A stretch of 64,000 bases of DNA from Pectobacterium brasiliense (GTDB lineage: Bacteria > Pseudomonadota > Gammaproteobacteria > Enterobacterales > Enterobacteriaceae): positions 3,100,001 through 3,164,000 of the forward strand of contig NZ_JACGFN010000001.1 in the NCBI RefSeq assembly GCF_016950255.1, given 5' to 3'. Below the pieces are notes generated by a model that worked only from the letters and a program-made list of their open reading frames with translations, was not told the DNA's origin and made no database searches. Below are positions 13,101 to 21,555 of this stretch, piece by piece. A program made the position numbers and the translations under genes. Each line of letters opens with the position of its first letter. Position 1 is the first letter of the stretch.

Positions 13101-13916
13101 ATGTCTGTAAAACTGATCGCTATTGATATGGACGGGACGTTGCTGACGCCCCAAAATCAAATTTCACCTGCGGTAAAAGCCGCGATAGCCGCTGCCAGAG
13201 AGAAAGGCGTACAGGTGGTGCTGGCAACCGGTCGCCCTTACATCGGTGTCGAACGCTACCTGATGGAGCTGGATTTGCAGCAGGAAGGCTGTTACTGCAT
13301 TACCAATAACGGTGCGCTGGTGCAGCGTACGGTCAATGGTGACTGTGTGGCGCAAACGGCGCTGAGCTTTGATGATTATCTCTATTTCGAAGCGCTGGCC
13401 TGCAAACTGGGCGTCCATTTCCACGCGTTGGACTTCAATTTCGTCTATACCGCCAATAAAGACATCAGCCCTTACACCATTCATGAATCTCACCTGACCG
13501 GGATGCCGTTGAAGTATCGCGCAGTTGAAGAAATGGATCGCAGCCTGACGTTCCCGAAAGTGATGATGATTGATGAGCCTGAGATCTTGGATCGCGCCAT
13601 CAGTCAGCTGCCACCGGAAGCCTTTGAACGCTACACCATCATGAAGAGCGCCGAATACTATCTGGAAATTCTGGATAAGCGCGTCAACAAAGGTGAAGGC
13701 GTGAAGATGCTGGCGGAGCACCTCGGCATTCCACGCGAAAGCGTCATGACGCTGGGCGACCAGCAGAACGATCTGGCGATGATTCGCTATGCGGGCATCG
13801 GCGTCGCGATGGGTAATGCCATCGACGAAGTGAAAGAAGCCAGCCAGTTCGTCACCAAAACCAACATGGAAGACGGCGTCGCTTATGCGATCGAGAAATT
13901 TGTGCTGAATGCTTGA
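13101..13916 (+). CDS. yidA: HAD-family sugar phosphatase YidA
   Basis: 271 residues (E. coli 270) with close identity to YidA, a Cof-type HAD phosphatase acting on sugar phosphates and related metabolites. Motif I DMDGTLL supplies the catalytic aspartates; ATGRP, the lysine segment LDKRVNKGEGV and motif IV GDQQNDLAMI are present. In E. coli yidA lies just beyond gyrB; here roughly 9 kb of other genes separates them. It follows the PTS operon terminator and ends at its own hairpin, so it appears to be a single-gene unit. Confidence 0.95.
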   Translation: MSVKLIAIDMDGTLLTPQNQISPAVKAAIAAAREKGVQVVLATGRPYIGVERYLMELDLQQEGCYCITNNGALVQRTVNGDCVAQTALSFDDYLYFEALACKLGVHFHALDFNFVYTANKDISPYTIHESHLTGMPLKYRAVEEMDRSLTFPKVMMIDEPEILDRAISQLPPEAFERYTIMKSAEYYLEILDKRVNKGEGVKMLAEHLGIPRESVMTLGDQQNDLAMIRYAGIGVAMGNAIDEVKEASQFVTKTNMEDGVAYAIEKFVLNA

Positions 13917-13935
13917 TTAGAAATATATAACGCCG

Positions 13936-13964
13936 AATAGCCATCAACCGATGGCTATTATTTA
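13936..13964 (+). terminator. Probable yidA terminator
   Basis: AATAGCCATC (13936-13945) and GATGGCTATT (13950-13959) form a perfect 10-bp stem with an AACC loop, followed by an interrupted T tract. Confidence 0.7.
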
Positions 13965-14060
13965 AAAATAATAACTCCGCTATTTATTTTTTATAAATCT
14001 ATTTCCCCGTCGTCATTATTCAATAAATACATTAATAAAAATAACGGCTTTGGCTGGAAA

Positions 14061-14957
14061 TTATTTTAATTCCAGACTGCTCGCTATTTTTTCTTTCATA
14101 ACCTGAGTGATGTGATTCACCACCTGGCTGCGGGGAATTTGCGGGGGATAAACCGCGCAATACGCCATTTTTATATCAGGATTGAAAGGCTTAACGATAA
14201 CCGGCGAAGGGCTGTTCAGGGCGGTAATAAAATCCACCACGCCGATGCCGACGTTTCTTGAGGCCAGCACGCAGCAGTTAGCCATTGAGGTTTCGATGGG
14301 GTTATGCAGATAGATCTGCTCTTTTCTGGAGGAGATATCGAGCTGCGCCCGCAGCGGGGTGGTTCTTCCTGGCAGAATAGCGCGCGTACCGGCCAGGTCG
14401 GCAAGCGTAACTTCATCCGCTGTGGCAAGAGGGTGATCCACCGCTAACACCGCGACAGCACTGGCGTCCGCCAGTGGTTCGGCTTCCAGCCCTTTGATGC
14501 CCGGCTGACCAAAAATAAAGCCGACGTCATACTGATTTTCAGAAATGGCGCTCGTAATATGGCTGCTGCTTTCGATGTCTAAAAACAGGGAAAGATCGGG
14601 GTATTTCTTGAGTAAGGTAGGAAGAACCTGATCTGAACAAAGAAACGAGAGCGCTTGAACGGCGGCGATGCGCAGCACGCTGCCCTTGGCGTGGCGAATT
14701 TCATCCGCAATCATCCCGATGTGATCCAACCCCAGATAAAGACGCTCGACTTCGCGATACAGCTTCATCGCCTCTGCGCGTGGAATCAGGCCGCGCCCGT
14801 CCCTATCGAACAGCTTAAGATTCAGTGCGTCTTCAAAGTCTTTAATCAGTCGGCTGACCGCAGGCTGGGTGATGTACATCATGTTGGCGGCAGCGGTGAT
14901 GCCTCCGGTGAGGATGACTTTATGAAAGGCTTCAACCTGGCGGGGATTGATACGCAT
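14061..14957 (-). CDS. LysR-family regulator, divergent from the nucleoside hydrolase/ABC operon
   Basis: 298 residues with an N-terminal winged helix (residues 4-60: QVEAFHKVILTGGITAAANMMYITQPAVSRLIKDFE) and a LysR substrate-binding domain. ATG 14957 has AAGGTG upstream; the in-frame start at 14981 would add eight poorly supported residues. LysR proteins usually control a divergent target through a T-N11-A box, and one lies between this gene and the binding-protein gene. Likely the activator of the adjacent uptake/catabolic operon. The co-inducer is unknown. Confidence 0.88.
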   Translation of the reverse strand: MRINPRQVEAFHKVILTGGITAAANMMYITQPAVSRLIKDFEDALNLKLFDRDGRGLIPRAEAMKLYREVERLYLGLDHIGMIADEIRHAKGSVLRIAAVQALSFLCSDQVLPTLLKKYPDLSLFLDIESSSHITSAISENQYDVGFIFGQPGIKGLEAEPLADASAVAVLAVDHPLATADEVTLADLAGTRAILPGRTTPLRAQLDISSRKEQIYLHNPIETSMANCCVLASRNVGIGVVDFITALNSPSPVIVKPFNPDIKMAYCAVYPPQIPRSQVVNHITQVMKEKIASSLELK

Positions 14958-14974
14958 GCTCGTCACCTTAAAAC

Positions 14975-14989
14975 ATAACATTTGGTTAT
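14975..14989. promoter_or_regulatory. LysR-type T-N11-A box
   Basis: ATAAC-N5-GTTAT is a perfect inverted repeat of the usual LysR form, 17 bp before the lysR ATG and 110 bp before the divergent binding-protein gene, where an activating and self-regulating site is expected. Confidence 0.6.
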
Positions 14990-15099
14990 CAATTTAACAC
15001 AAAATGCAATTTTTCATTATCCAATCTAGCGCATAGACTCACAATCATAAGATTTAATACACTTCATCAGTACTCAATCATGGAATAGAGGATTAGTGA

Positions 15100-16650
15100 A
15101 TGAAGAAATCGACTCTGGCGTTATTGTTTACCGTTTTATTTTCATCTTCACCTTTGGTTTATAGCGCGGACCTGAATATCGGTTTGGCTTCCTCCACCAC
15201 ATCAATGGATCCGCAGTTTTATGTGAGTGGGGCGAATAGCGCAATGGCGCGCAATATTTTTGACGGTTTGGTTGTACAGGATGAAAAACAGCAGATTGCA
15301 CCTGCCCTGGCAACCAGTTGGAAAGTGATTGACGACAAGACGTGGGAGTTTGTATTGCGTCCTGGCGTTAAGTTCCACGACGGCAGTGATTTTACGGCTA
15401 AAGATGTGATTGCCAGCATTAAGCGTGTTGCGCTGGCATCGAAAAACAGCCCTAGCTCTTACGCACCTTACGTCAGCGACATTGCTGAAGTAATAGAAGT
15501 GAATCCATTAACGGTGCGGATTAAGACAAAAGAGGCTTCGCCGCTGCTGCTGAATAATTTAAGTCGGATTTCGATTTTACCGGCCCGACTTGAAAACGTC
15601 CCAACGGAAACGTTGAATTCAGGAAAAGATGTGATTGGTACAGGGCCATTCAAATTTGTTTCCTGGGTGCCGGATGACCGGGTAGTCCTTAGTCGTAATG
15701 ACGATTACTGGGGAGGAAAAGCAGAGTGGGACAACGTTACTGTCCGTGTATTTAAAAACAGTAGTGCACGTGTAGCAGCAGTATTATCCGGTGATGTGGA
15801 CATGATTGAAAACGTTCCAACAGCCGACAGCAGTAATATTGAAAAAAATCAGCAGTTAAAAACGATTTCAACACCAGGGAATCGTGTTATTTACCTTCAC
15901 ATGGACCAGCAGCGAGATGAATCACCGTTCGCCAAAGGTCCTGATGGTAAAAACCCATTACTAAAAAAAGAAGTACGCCAGGCGATGTCTTTAGCTATTA
16001 ATCGCCAGGCAATCGTCGACCGTGTGATGGAGGGGCAGGCTGTTGTCGCCTCTCAGCTTGTACCGAAGGGGTACCCAGGCTATTCCGCTTCCATTCCTGC
16101 GCCGGTTTATAATCCGGAGAAAGCCAAACAGGAACTGGCGGCGGCGGGTTACCCCGACGGCTTCACGCTGACCTTCCACGCGTCGAACGATCGTTATCCT
16201 AATGATTCTAAAATTGCTCAGGCCATTGGCCAAATGTTCACACGTGCCGGTATCAAAACCGAGGTTGTTACGATGCCCGGCAGTGTGTACTTCTCACGTG
16301 CGTCTCGTCTCGAATTCAGTTTGATTATGGGCGGGGCCGCGATTGAAACCGGGGAAGCTTCTGGAGTGTTGGGGCCATTGTTAGAAACCTTTGGCCCCAA
16401 TGCAGGACAGGGTAATCGTGGTCGCTATTCCAATCCTGTCTTTGATAAAGCGCTGAACGAAGCACGCGTCACGCTGGATGAAACCAAACGTGATGCGTTG
16501 CTGGCTGAGGCGATGAACGTTGGCATGAACGATCTGGGTGTCATTCCAGTGATGTTCCTGTCCAACACCTGGGCGATGAAAAAGCAGTATACCTACGTGG
16601 GCCGTTCCGATGCCTACACGCTGCCATACTTCGTCCGTTCTGCGAAATAG
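15100..16650 (+). CDS. ABC transporter periplasmic binding protein, family 5 (peptide/opine/nickel type)
   Basis: 516 residues with a signal peptide (positive start MKK, hydrophobic stretch, cleavage after VYSA near residue 22). It is a family 5 binding protein: DKTWEFVLRPGVKFHDG, DVIGTGPFKF and VRQAMSLAINRQAIV are the conserved blocks. Family members bind peptides, but also opines, oligosaccharides and other compounds, so the ligand cannot be read from the sequence. Shine-Dalgarno GAGG before ATG 15100. First gene of an operon with lyase and nucleoside-hydrolase genes, suggesting an N-glycosidic ligand (inference). Confidence 0.9.
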   Translation: MKKSTLALLFTVLFSSSPLVYSADLNIGLASSTTSMDPQFYVSGANSAMARNIFDGLVVQDEKQQIAPALATSWKVIDDKTWEFVLRPGVKFHDGSDFTAKDVIASIKRVALASKNSPSSYAPYVSDIAEVIEVNPLTVRIKTKEASPLLLNNLSRISILPARLENVPTETLNSGKDVIGTGPFKFVSWVPDDRVVLSRNDDYWGGKAEWDNVTVRVFKNSSARVAAVLSGDVDMIENVPTADSSNIEKNQQLKTISTPGNRVIYLHMDQQRDESPFAKGPDGKNPLLKKEVRQAMSLAINRQAIVDRVMEGQAVVASQLVPKGYPGYSASIPAPVYNPEKAKQELAAAGYPDGFTLTFHASNDRYPNDSKIAQAIGQMFTRAGIKTEVVTMPGSVYFSRASRLEFSLIMGGAAIETGEASGVLGPLLETFGPNAGQGNRGRYSNPVFDKALNEARVTLDETKRDALLAEAMNVGMNDLGVIPVMFLSNTWAMKKQYTYVGRSDAYTLPYFVRSAK

Positions 16651-16672
16651 TCACCTGTCATTTATGATTCAA

Positions 16673-16698
16673 ATAAGGGGTGAGTATTCACCCCTTAT
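16673..16698 (+). other. Stable intra-operon hairpin after the binding-protein gene
   Basis: ATAAGGGGTGA (16673-16683) and TCACCCCTTAT (16688-16698) form a perfect 11-bp stem with a GTAT loop and no T-run after it. Such hairpins protect the upstream message and let binding protein be made in excess over the membrane components. Confidence 0.7.
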
Positions 16699-16719
16699 CT
16701 ATCCAACAAGGAGAGCGGA

Positions 16720-17604
16720 GTGAATACATTTAGCGGTGTTTTTCCCTATCTGGTGTCACCCGTCAGGCCCGATGGTCAGGTAGATAAGCCTGTTCTGGCG
16801 CAGCTCACTGAGCATCTGATTCAATGCGGTGTACATGGCGTCGTGCCGTTAGGTAGCACCGGTGAATTTGCCTATCTCTCTGCGGCTCAGCGTTTGGATG
16901 TCGTTAAAACGGTGATCGAAACGACGGCGTGCCGTGTGCCGGTTATCGCCGGTGTTGCGTCGACAACCATTCAGGATGCCGTTGAGCAAACGAAACGCTA
17001 CGTCGAACTGGGTGCGGATGGCATTTTGGCGGTACTTGAAGCCTATTTCCCCCTGAAAGACGAAGGCGTCGAACAGTATTTCCGCGCCATTGCCGAAGCC
17101 GCACAGGGCAAACCGGTGGTGCTTTATACCAATCCTCAGTTCCAGCGTTCCGATTTGAGTTTGCCCGTCATTGAACGCCTGAGCCATGTGAATAACATCC
17201 GCTATATCAAAGACGCCTCGACCAATACCGGGCGCTTGCTTTCCATCATCGAACGTACCCGTGGCCGAATGGATGTCTTCTCCGCGTCCGCCCATATTCC
17301 CGCCTGCGTCATGCTGATTGGCGGCGTGGGGTGGATGGCTGGCCCGGCGTGTATCGTTCCCAAACAGAGTATTGCTTTGTATGAAGCCGCCCGCGCGGGT
17401 GACTGGAACAAAGCAATGGAGCTTCAGCGTCCGCTGTGGCGCATCAATGAAATCTTTGCCCGTTATTCCATTGCCGGCTGTATTAAAGCGGCGCTGCAAT
17501 TGCAGGGATTTGCGGTAGGCGATCCGTTGCCGCCTCAGTTGCCGCTGGATGAAAAGGCGCGTAAGGAGATCGCGGATGTTTTAGCATCCGTCGATTCCCT
17601 CTAA
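16720..17604 (+). CDS. Dihydrodipicolinate synthase/N-acetylneuraminate lyase family protein
   Basis: 294 residues, a TIM-barrel class I aldolase or lyase. The Schiff-base lysine is K164 in RYIKDAST, the GSTGE loop is at residues 45-49 and the catalytic tyrosine is Y136 in YTNP. The segment after it (QFQRSDL) lacks the arginine that DapA uses to bind the carboxylate, so this is probably not lysine-pathway DapA but a catabolic lyase on a 2-oxo acid. The start is GTG 16720 with AAGGAGAG. It sits between transport and nucleoside-hydrolase genes; the substrate is unknown. Confidence 0.88.
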   Translation: MNTFSGVFPYLVSPVRPDGQVDKPVLAQLTEHLIQCGVHGVVPLGSTGEFAYLSAAQRLDVVKTVIETTACRVPVIAGVASTTIQDAVEQTKRYVELGADGILAVLEAYFPLKDEGVEQYFRAIAEAAQGKPVVLYTNPQFQRSDLSLPVIERLSHVNNIRYIKDASTNTGRLLSIIERTRGRMDVFSASAHIPACVMLIGGVGWMAGPACIVPKQSIALYEAARAGDWNKAMELQRPLWRINEIFARYSIAGCIKAALQLQGFAVGDPLPPQLPLDEKARKEIADVLASVDSL

Positions 17605-17707
17605 CGCAAAATACATTTTGTTATTTTTCACGCTGTAGAGGTGTGGGGTTTTCTGCACCTTGATGTTCGGCAGTACCTATTAAAAAGAGAAAAGGAATCA
17701 TCGAAGG

Positions 17708-18661
17708 ATGAGCGCTTTACCTATTATTATTGATTGTGATCCGGGGATAGATGACGCGATTGCGTTATTAAGTGCATTTGTGGCACCAGAGTTGGATATT
17801 CGCGGTATCTGCACGGTGTGCGGTAACCAGCCGCTGGACAAGACGGTGCATAACGCGCTGCAAATTGTTGAACTGGGTCAGCGTACGGATATTCCCGTTT
17901 TTGCCGGCTGCCATCGGCCACTGTTGCGCGACCCTATTCATGGCCAGTTTCACGGCGAAAGCGGACTCGGTCAGACGGTGCTGCCTGCGCCGCAAAAACA
18001 GGCCGACGCGAAACATGCGGTGAATTTTATCATTGAGCAGTGTCGTCAGGCGATCGCTGACGGCACGCCGATCACGCTCTGTACGTTAGGGCCGTTAACC
18101 AACGTGGCGATGGCGCTGCGTATGGCACCCGAGATTGCCGACGGTATTGCACGCATCGTGATGATGGGCGGCGCGTACCGCGAAGCGGGCAACCGCAGCC
18201 TGACGTCTGAATTCAATATGCTCGCCGATCCACAGGCGGCGAAGATAGTGTTTGATTCATCGATTGCCATCGTCGCGCTACCGCTGGATGTCACGCATCA
18301 GGTGATTTTAACGCCGGAATTGGTGGCGCGTTTCATTGCGTTATCTGGACGCATCTCCGCGCCGTTGGGTGAAATGATGGCGTTTTGGGACCGCAATGAT
18401 ATCCGTCGCTATGGCTCACGCGGCGGCCCGCTACACGATCCGCTGGTCATCGCCTGGGTGCTGGCACCGCACTGCTTCACGACGGAAAAAGCCAGCGTTT
18501 ACATTGAGCAGGAAAGCGAGCTGTGCATGGGGCAGACCGTTGCCGACTGGTACGGAAAAACCGATCGTCAGCCGAATGTCGATGTGGTGACGGGGGTGGA
18601 TGCTAAACAGGTTGTCGAGCTGTTTGCTGACCTATTGAGCCGCTACAGAGAGGGTGTCTGA
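17708..18661 (+). CDS. Nucleoside hydrolase (IUNH family), copy 1
   Basis: 317 residues. These Ca2+-dependent enzymes split the N-glycosidic bond of ribonucleosides. The aspartate cluster DCDPGIDDA is at residues 9-17, the FNMLADPQAA metal/ribose segment is in the middle, and a conserved histidine lies in GGPLHDPLVIAW. No signal peptide, so it is cytoplasmic. ATG 17708 with GAAGG. It is only a distant paralogue of the next gene (active-site motifs shared, flanks different), so the two probably act on different nucleosides or N-glycosides. Its stop overlaps the region just before the next start. Confidence 0.9.
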   Translation: MSALPIIIDCDPGIDDAIALLSAFVAPELDIRGICTVCGNQPLDKTVHNALQIVELGQRTDIPVFAGCHRPLLRDPIHGQFHGESGLGQTVLPAPQKQADAKHAVNFIIEQCRQAIADGTPITLCTLGPLTNVAMALRMAPEIADGIARIVMMGGAYREAGNRSLTSEFNMLADPQAAKIVFDSSIAIVALPLDVTHQVILTPELVARFIALSGRISAPLGEMMAFWDRNDIRRYGSRGGPLHDPLVIAWVLAPHCFTTEKASVYIEQESELCMGQTVADWYGKTDRQPNVDVVTGVDAKQVVELFADLLSRYREGV

Positions 18662-18662
18662 C

Positions 18663-19634
18663 ATGGTTCGAGAACGTATTATTATTGATACCGATCCCGG
18701 CGTTGACGATGCGATAGCCATCTGGCTGGCATTGGCGTCGCCCGAATTAGACGTACTCGGGATTACCGTGGTGGCAGGTAATGTACCGCTTGCTGCGACA
18801 TTGCCGAACGCCTGCAACGTGGTGGGTGTAACGGGCAGAACCGATGTGCCGATTTTTGCGGGTGCTTCGCGCCCGCTCATCCGCGATCAGGTTTTCGGTA
18901 AATACGCCCATATCGGCAAGTTTTCCTCTGACTGGGTGCCAGAAAGCACGCTGTCGCCGGAAGAGGAACACGCCGTTGATTTTCTGGTGCGAATGACGCG
19001 TCAGGCGGCGGCCGATAATAACCCGATCACCATTTGTTCACTTGGCCCGCTGACGAATCTGGCGTTGGCGCTGTGCTTCCATCCTGATGTCGCTCGCGGC
19101 ATCAAACAGATTGTGTCCATGAGCTGTGCCTTTACCGCGATGGGGAATCGCGTACCGTGGGCGGATTTTAACGTTTATGCCGATCCGCATGCGGCGGAGA
19201 TCGTTTTTTCTTCCGGCGTACCCATCGTCATTATGCCGTTGGATGTGACCTTTCAGGCACTGATTCAGACTGAACAGGTTGATGCCATCGCACGTAGCGG
19301 CGGTGCGCCAGGTAAGGCGATGGCGGCATTGTTACGCATGTTTGACCGTAGCGAAGTCGAGCGTTTTGGCCGTGAAGGTGGACCGATTCATGATGCGACC
19401 GTCATTGCGTGGCTGTTGAAGCCTGAGCTATTTAAGTCAAAACACGTTCGCGTCGGGGTAGAAGTTTCCGGCAAAACCATGGGTTACGTGTTTGCCGATT
19501 TTTATAACAAGCTGGGTGAGCCAGCGAATGCGCTGGTCATGCGGGAAATCGATGAACAAGGGTTCATCGGACTGATTGCCGATCGCCTGTGCCGCTATGA
19601 TGTTGAAGCACTAAACGGTTCTGAGGAGCGCTAA
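18663..19634 (+). CDS. Nucleoside hydrolase (IUNH family), copy 2
   Basis: 323 residues with DTDPGVDDAIA at the N-terminus, the WADFNVYADPHAA segment and the histidine in GGPIHDATVIAW, so all core residues of the family are kept. ATG 18663 is preferred to GTG 18654 because AGAGAGGG lies at the right distance. Its TAA shares a base with the ATG of the following permease, a sign of translational coupling. Two tandem nucleoside hydrolases beside an ABC importer are unusual; IUNH genes are more often single. Confidence 0.9.
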   Translation: MVRERIIIDTDPGVDDAIAIWLALASPELDVLGITVVAGNVPLAATLPNACNVVGVTGRTDVPIFAGASRPLIRDQVFGKYAHIGKFSSDWVPESTLSPEEEHAVDFLVRMTRQAAADNNPITICSLGPLTNLALALCFHPDVARGIKQIVSMSCAFTAMGNRVPWADFNVYADPHAAEIVFSSGVPIVIMPLDVTFQALIQTEQVDAIARSGGAPGKAMAALLRMFDRSEVERFGREGGPIHDATVIAWLLKPELFKSKHVRVGVEVSGKTMGYVFADFYNKLGEPANALVMREIDEQGFIGLIADRLCRYDVEALNGSEER

Positions 19635-20611
19635 TGATCGCCTACCTGCTGAGCCGAATCGGACAAACGCTGCTGACGCTGGCTGTGATGTCGGTGCTGG
19701 TGTTTGTGGGTGTTTACATGGTCGGTAATCCGGTCGATATGCTGTTGAGTGCGACGGCCACGCCGGCGGAACGGCTGGCGGTGATTCAGTCCTTTGGTCT
19801 GGATAAGCCCGTCTGGGAACAGTACGGGCTGTTTGTCTGGAACGCCTTGCAGGGCGACATGGGCAACTCGTTTATCTTTAACCAACCAGCGCTGACGCTG
19901 ATTTTTCAGCGCATGCCCGCCACGCTCGAACTGGCGATGGTGGCGTTCGTGATGGCGCTGGTTGTCGGTATTCCGCTGGGGATCTACGCTGGCCTGAAGC
20001 CGGACAGCGCGGTGTCCAAATCCATCATGACTTTCTCTATCCTCGGCTTTAGCCTGCCCACGTTCTGGATTGGGCTGGTGATGATCATGCTGTTCAGCGT
20101 GAAGCTGGGCTGGCTGCCGTCCTCTGGCCGGGGCGATACGCATGAGTTATTCGGTATTCCATTCAGTTTTCTGACCCGCGATGGTTTCGAACATCTGCTT
20201 TTGCCTGCATTTAACCTTGCGCTGTTTAAAATCTCGCTGGTTATCCGCCTGATGCGCGCGGGCGTGATGGAGTGTCTGCAACAGGATTATGTGCAATTTG
20301 CCCGTGCGAAAGGGCTGTCAGAGACCCGTATCGTGCTGGTTCATGTGCTGCGCAACACGCTGATTCCACTGATTACCGTGCTGGGGCTGGAGCTGGGGTC
20401 GCTGATCGCGTTCGCCGTCGTCACCGAAACCATTTATGCCTGGCCGGGCATGGGCAAGCTGATTATCGATTCGATCGCCGTGCTCGATCGTCCAGTCATC
20501 CTGGCTTATCTGATGATTACTGTCGTGATGTTCAGCGTGATTAACCTGCTGGTCGATTTGCTGTATGTGCTGGTCGATCCGCGTGTGCGGCTGGGAGGAG
20601 ACAAGGGATGA
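19634..20611 (+). CDS. ABC transporter permease, DppB/GsiC-like
   Basis: 325 residues, six membrane segments. The BPD_transp_1 region has the EAA-type loop YVQFARAKGLSETRIVLVHVLRNTLIP that contacts the ATPase. Its N-terminus (MIAYLLSRIGQTLLTLAVMSVLVF) is typical of the first permease in peptide-type importers. The start overlaps the preceding stop (TAATG) and its end overlaps the second permease, so expression is coupled. Partner of 20608-21516 and of the double ATPase. Confidence 0.93.
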   Translation: MIAYLLSRIGQTLLTLAVMSVLVFVGVYMVGNPVDMLLSATATPAERLAVIQSFGLDKPVWEQYGLFVWNALQGDMGNSFIFNQPALTLIFQRMPATLELAMVAFVMALVVGIPLGIYAGLKPDSAVSKSIMTFSILGFSLPTFWIGLVMIMLFSVKLGWLPSSGRGDTHELFGIPFSFLTRDGFEHLLLPAFNLALFKISLVIRLMRAGVMECLQQDYVQFARAKGLSETRIVLVHVLRNTLIPLITVLGLELGSLIAFAVVTETIYAWPGMGKLIIDSIAVLDRPVILAYLMITVVMFSVINLLVDLLYVLVDPRVRLGGDKG

Positions 20612-21516
20612 CGGGAAATACGATACACCAGCCCGCGGCCGTGCAAAAAACCGCTCATCCGGTGATGCGCGTGGTGATGGCGCTGATTAACGATAGGCTG
20701 GCGCTGTGCGGGCTGATCATGCTGGCAATTTTTGTGCTGCTGGCGCTGTTTGCCCCGCTGCTGTCGCCGCAGAATCCTTACGATCTGATGCAACTCGACA
20801 TCATGGATGGCCGACTCGCGCCGGGTGCGCAGAGCATGGCGGGCATGACGTATTGGCTGGGGACGGACGATCAAGGGCGCGACCTGTTCAGCGCCATTCT
20901 GTACGGCACCCGCATCAGCCTGATAGTGGGTTTCTCCAGTGCGGTGCTTGCGCTGCTGATTGGCGCCTCGCTGGGGCTGATTAGCGCCTACGTCGGTGGA
21001 AAAACAGATGCCACGATCATGCGCATCGTGGATATCCAACTCAGCTTCCCGCCGATCCTGATTGCGCTGATCCTGCTGGCGGTGCTGGGGCAAGGCGTCG
21101 ACAAGATCATCATGGCGCTGGTGGTGACCCAGTGGGCTTACTATGCGCGCACGATTCGCGGGTCGGCGCTGGTGGAGCGTCGCCGCAGCTACGTGGATGC
21201 GGCGCGCAGCATGGCGCTATCCAACCGCCGCATCCTGTTTCGCCATATTTTACCGAACTGTCTGGCACCGCTGATCGTAGTGGCGACGATGCGTATCGCC
21301 TACGCCATCATGCTGGAAGCCACGCTCTCGTTTTTGGGGATCGGGCTGCCAGTGACGGAACCGTCGCTGGGGCTGCTGATCTCAAACGGTTTTGAATACC
21401 TGATGTCGGGCGATTACTGGATCAGCTTCTTTCCGGGGCTGACGCTGCTGCTGCTAATTGTGGCGATCAATCTGGTCGGGGATGCGCTGCGCGACATCCT
21501 CAATCCGCGGAATTAA
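20608..21516 (+). CDS. ABC transporter permease, DppC/GsiD-like
   Basis: 302 residues with an N-terminal OppC-like segment and BPD_transp_1 domain. The ATPase-contact loop is [27 protein letters not shown], followed by EATLSFLGIGLP, a hallmark of this permease type. Shares ATGA with the upstream stop. Together with the previous gene it forms the heterodimeric membrane channel of the importer. Confidence 0.93.
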   Translation: MTGNTIHQPAAVQKTAHPVMRVVMALINDRLALCGLIMLAIFVLLALFAPLLSPQNPYDLMQLDIMDGRLAPGAQSMAGMTYWLGTDDQGRDLFSAILYGTRISLIVGFSSAVLALLIGASLGLISAYVGGKTDATIMRIVDIQLSFPPILIALILLAVLGQGVDKIIMALVVTQWAYYARTIRGSALVERRRSYVDAARSMALSNRRILFRHILPNCLAPLIVVATMRIAYAIMLEATLSFLGIGLPVTEPSLGLLISNGFEYLMSGDYWISFFPGLTLLLLIVAINLVGDALRDILNPRN

Positions 21517-21555
21517 TCTGTGGGAACGCCCATAGGAATAAGGGGTAACGCACAC

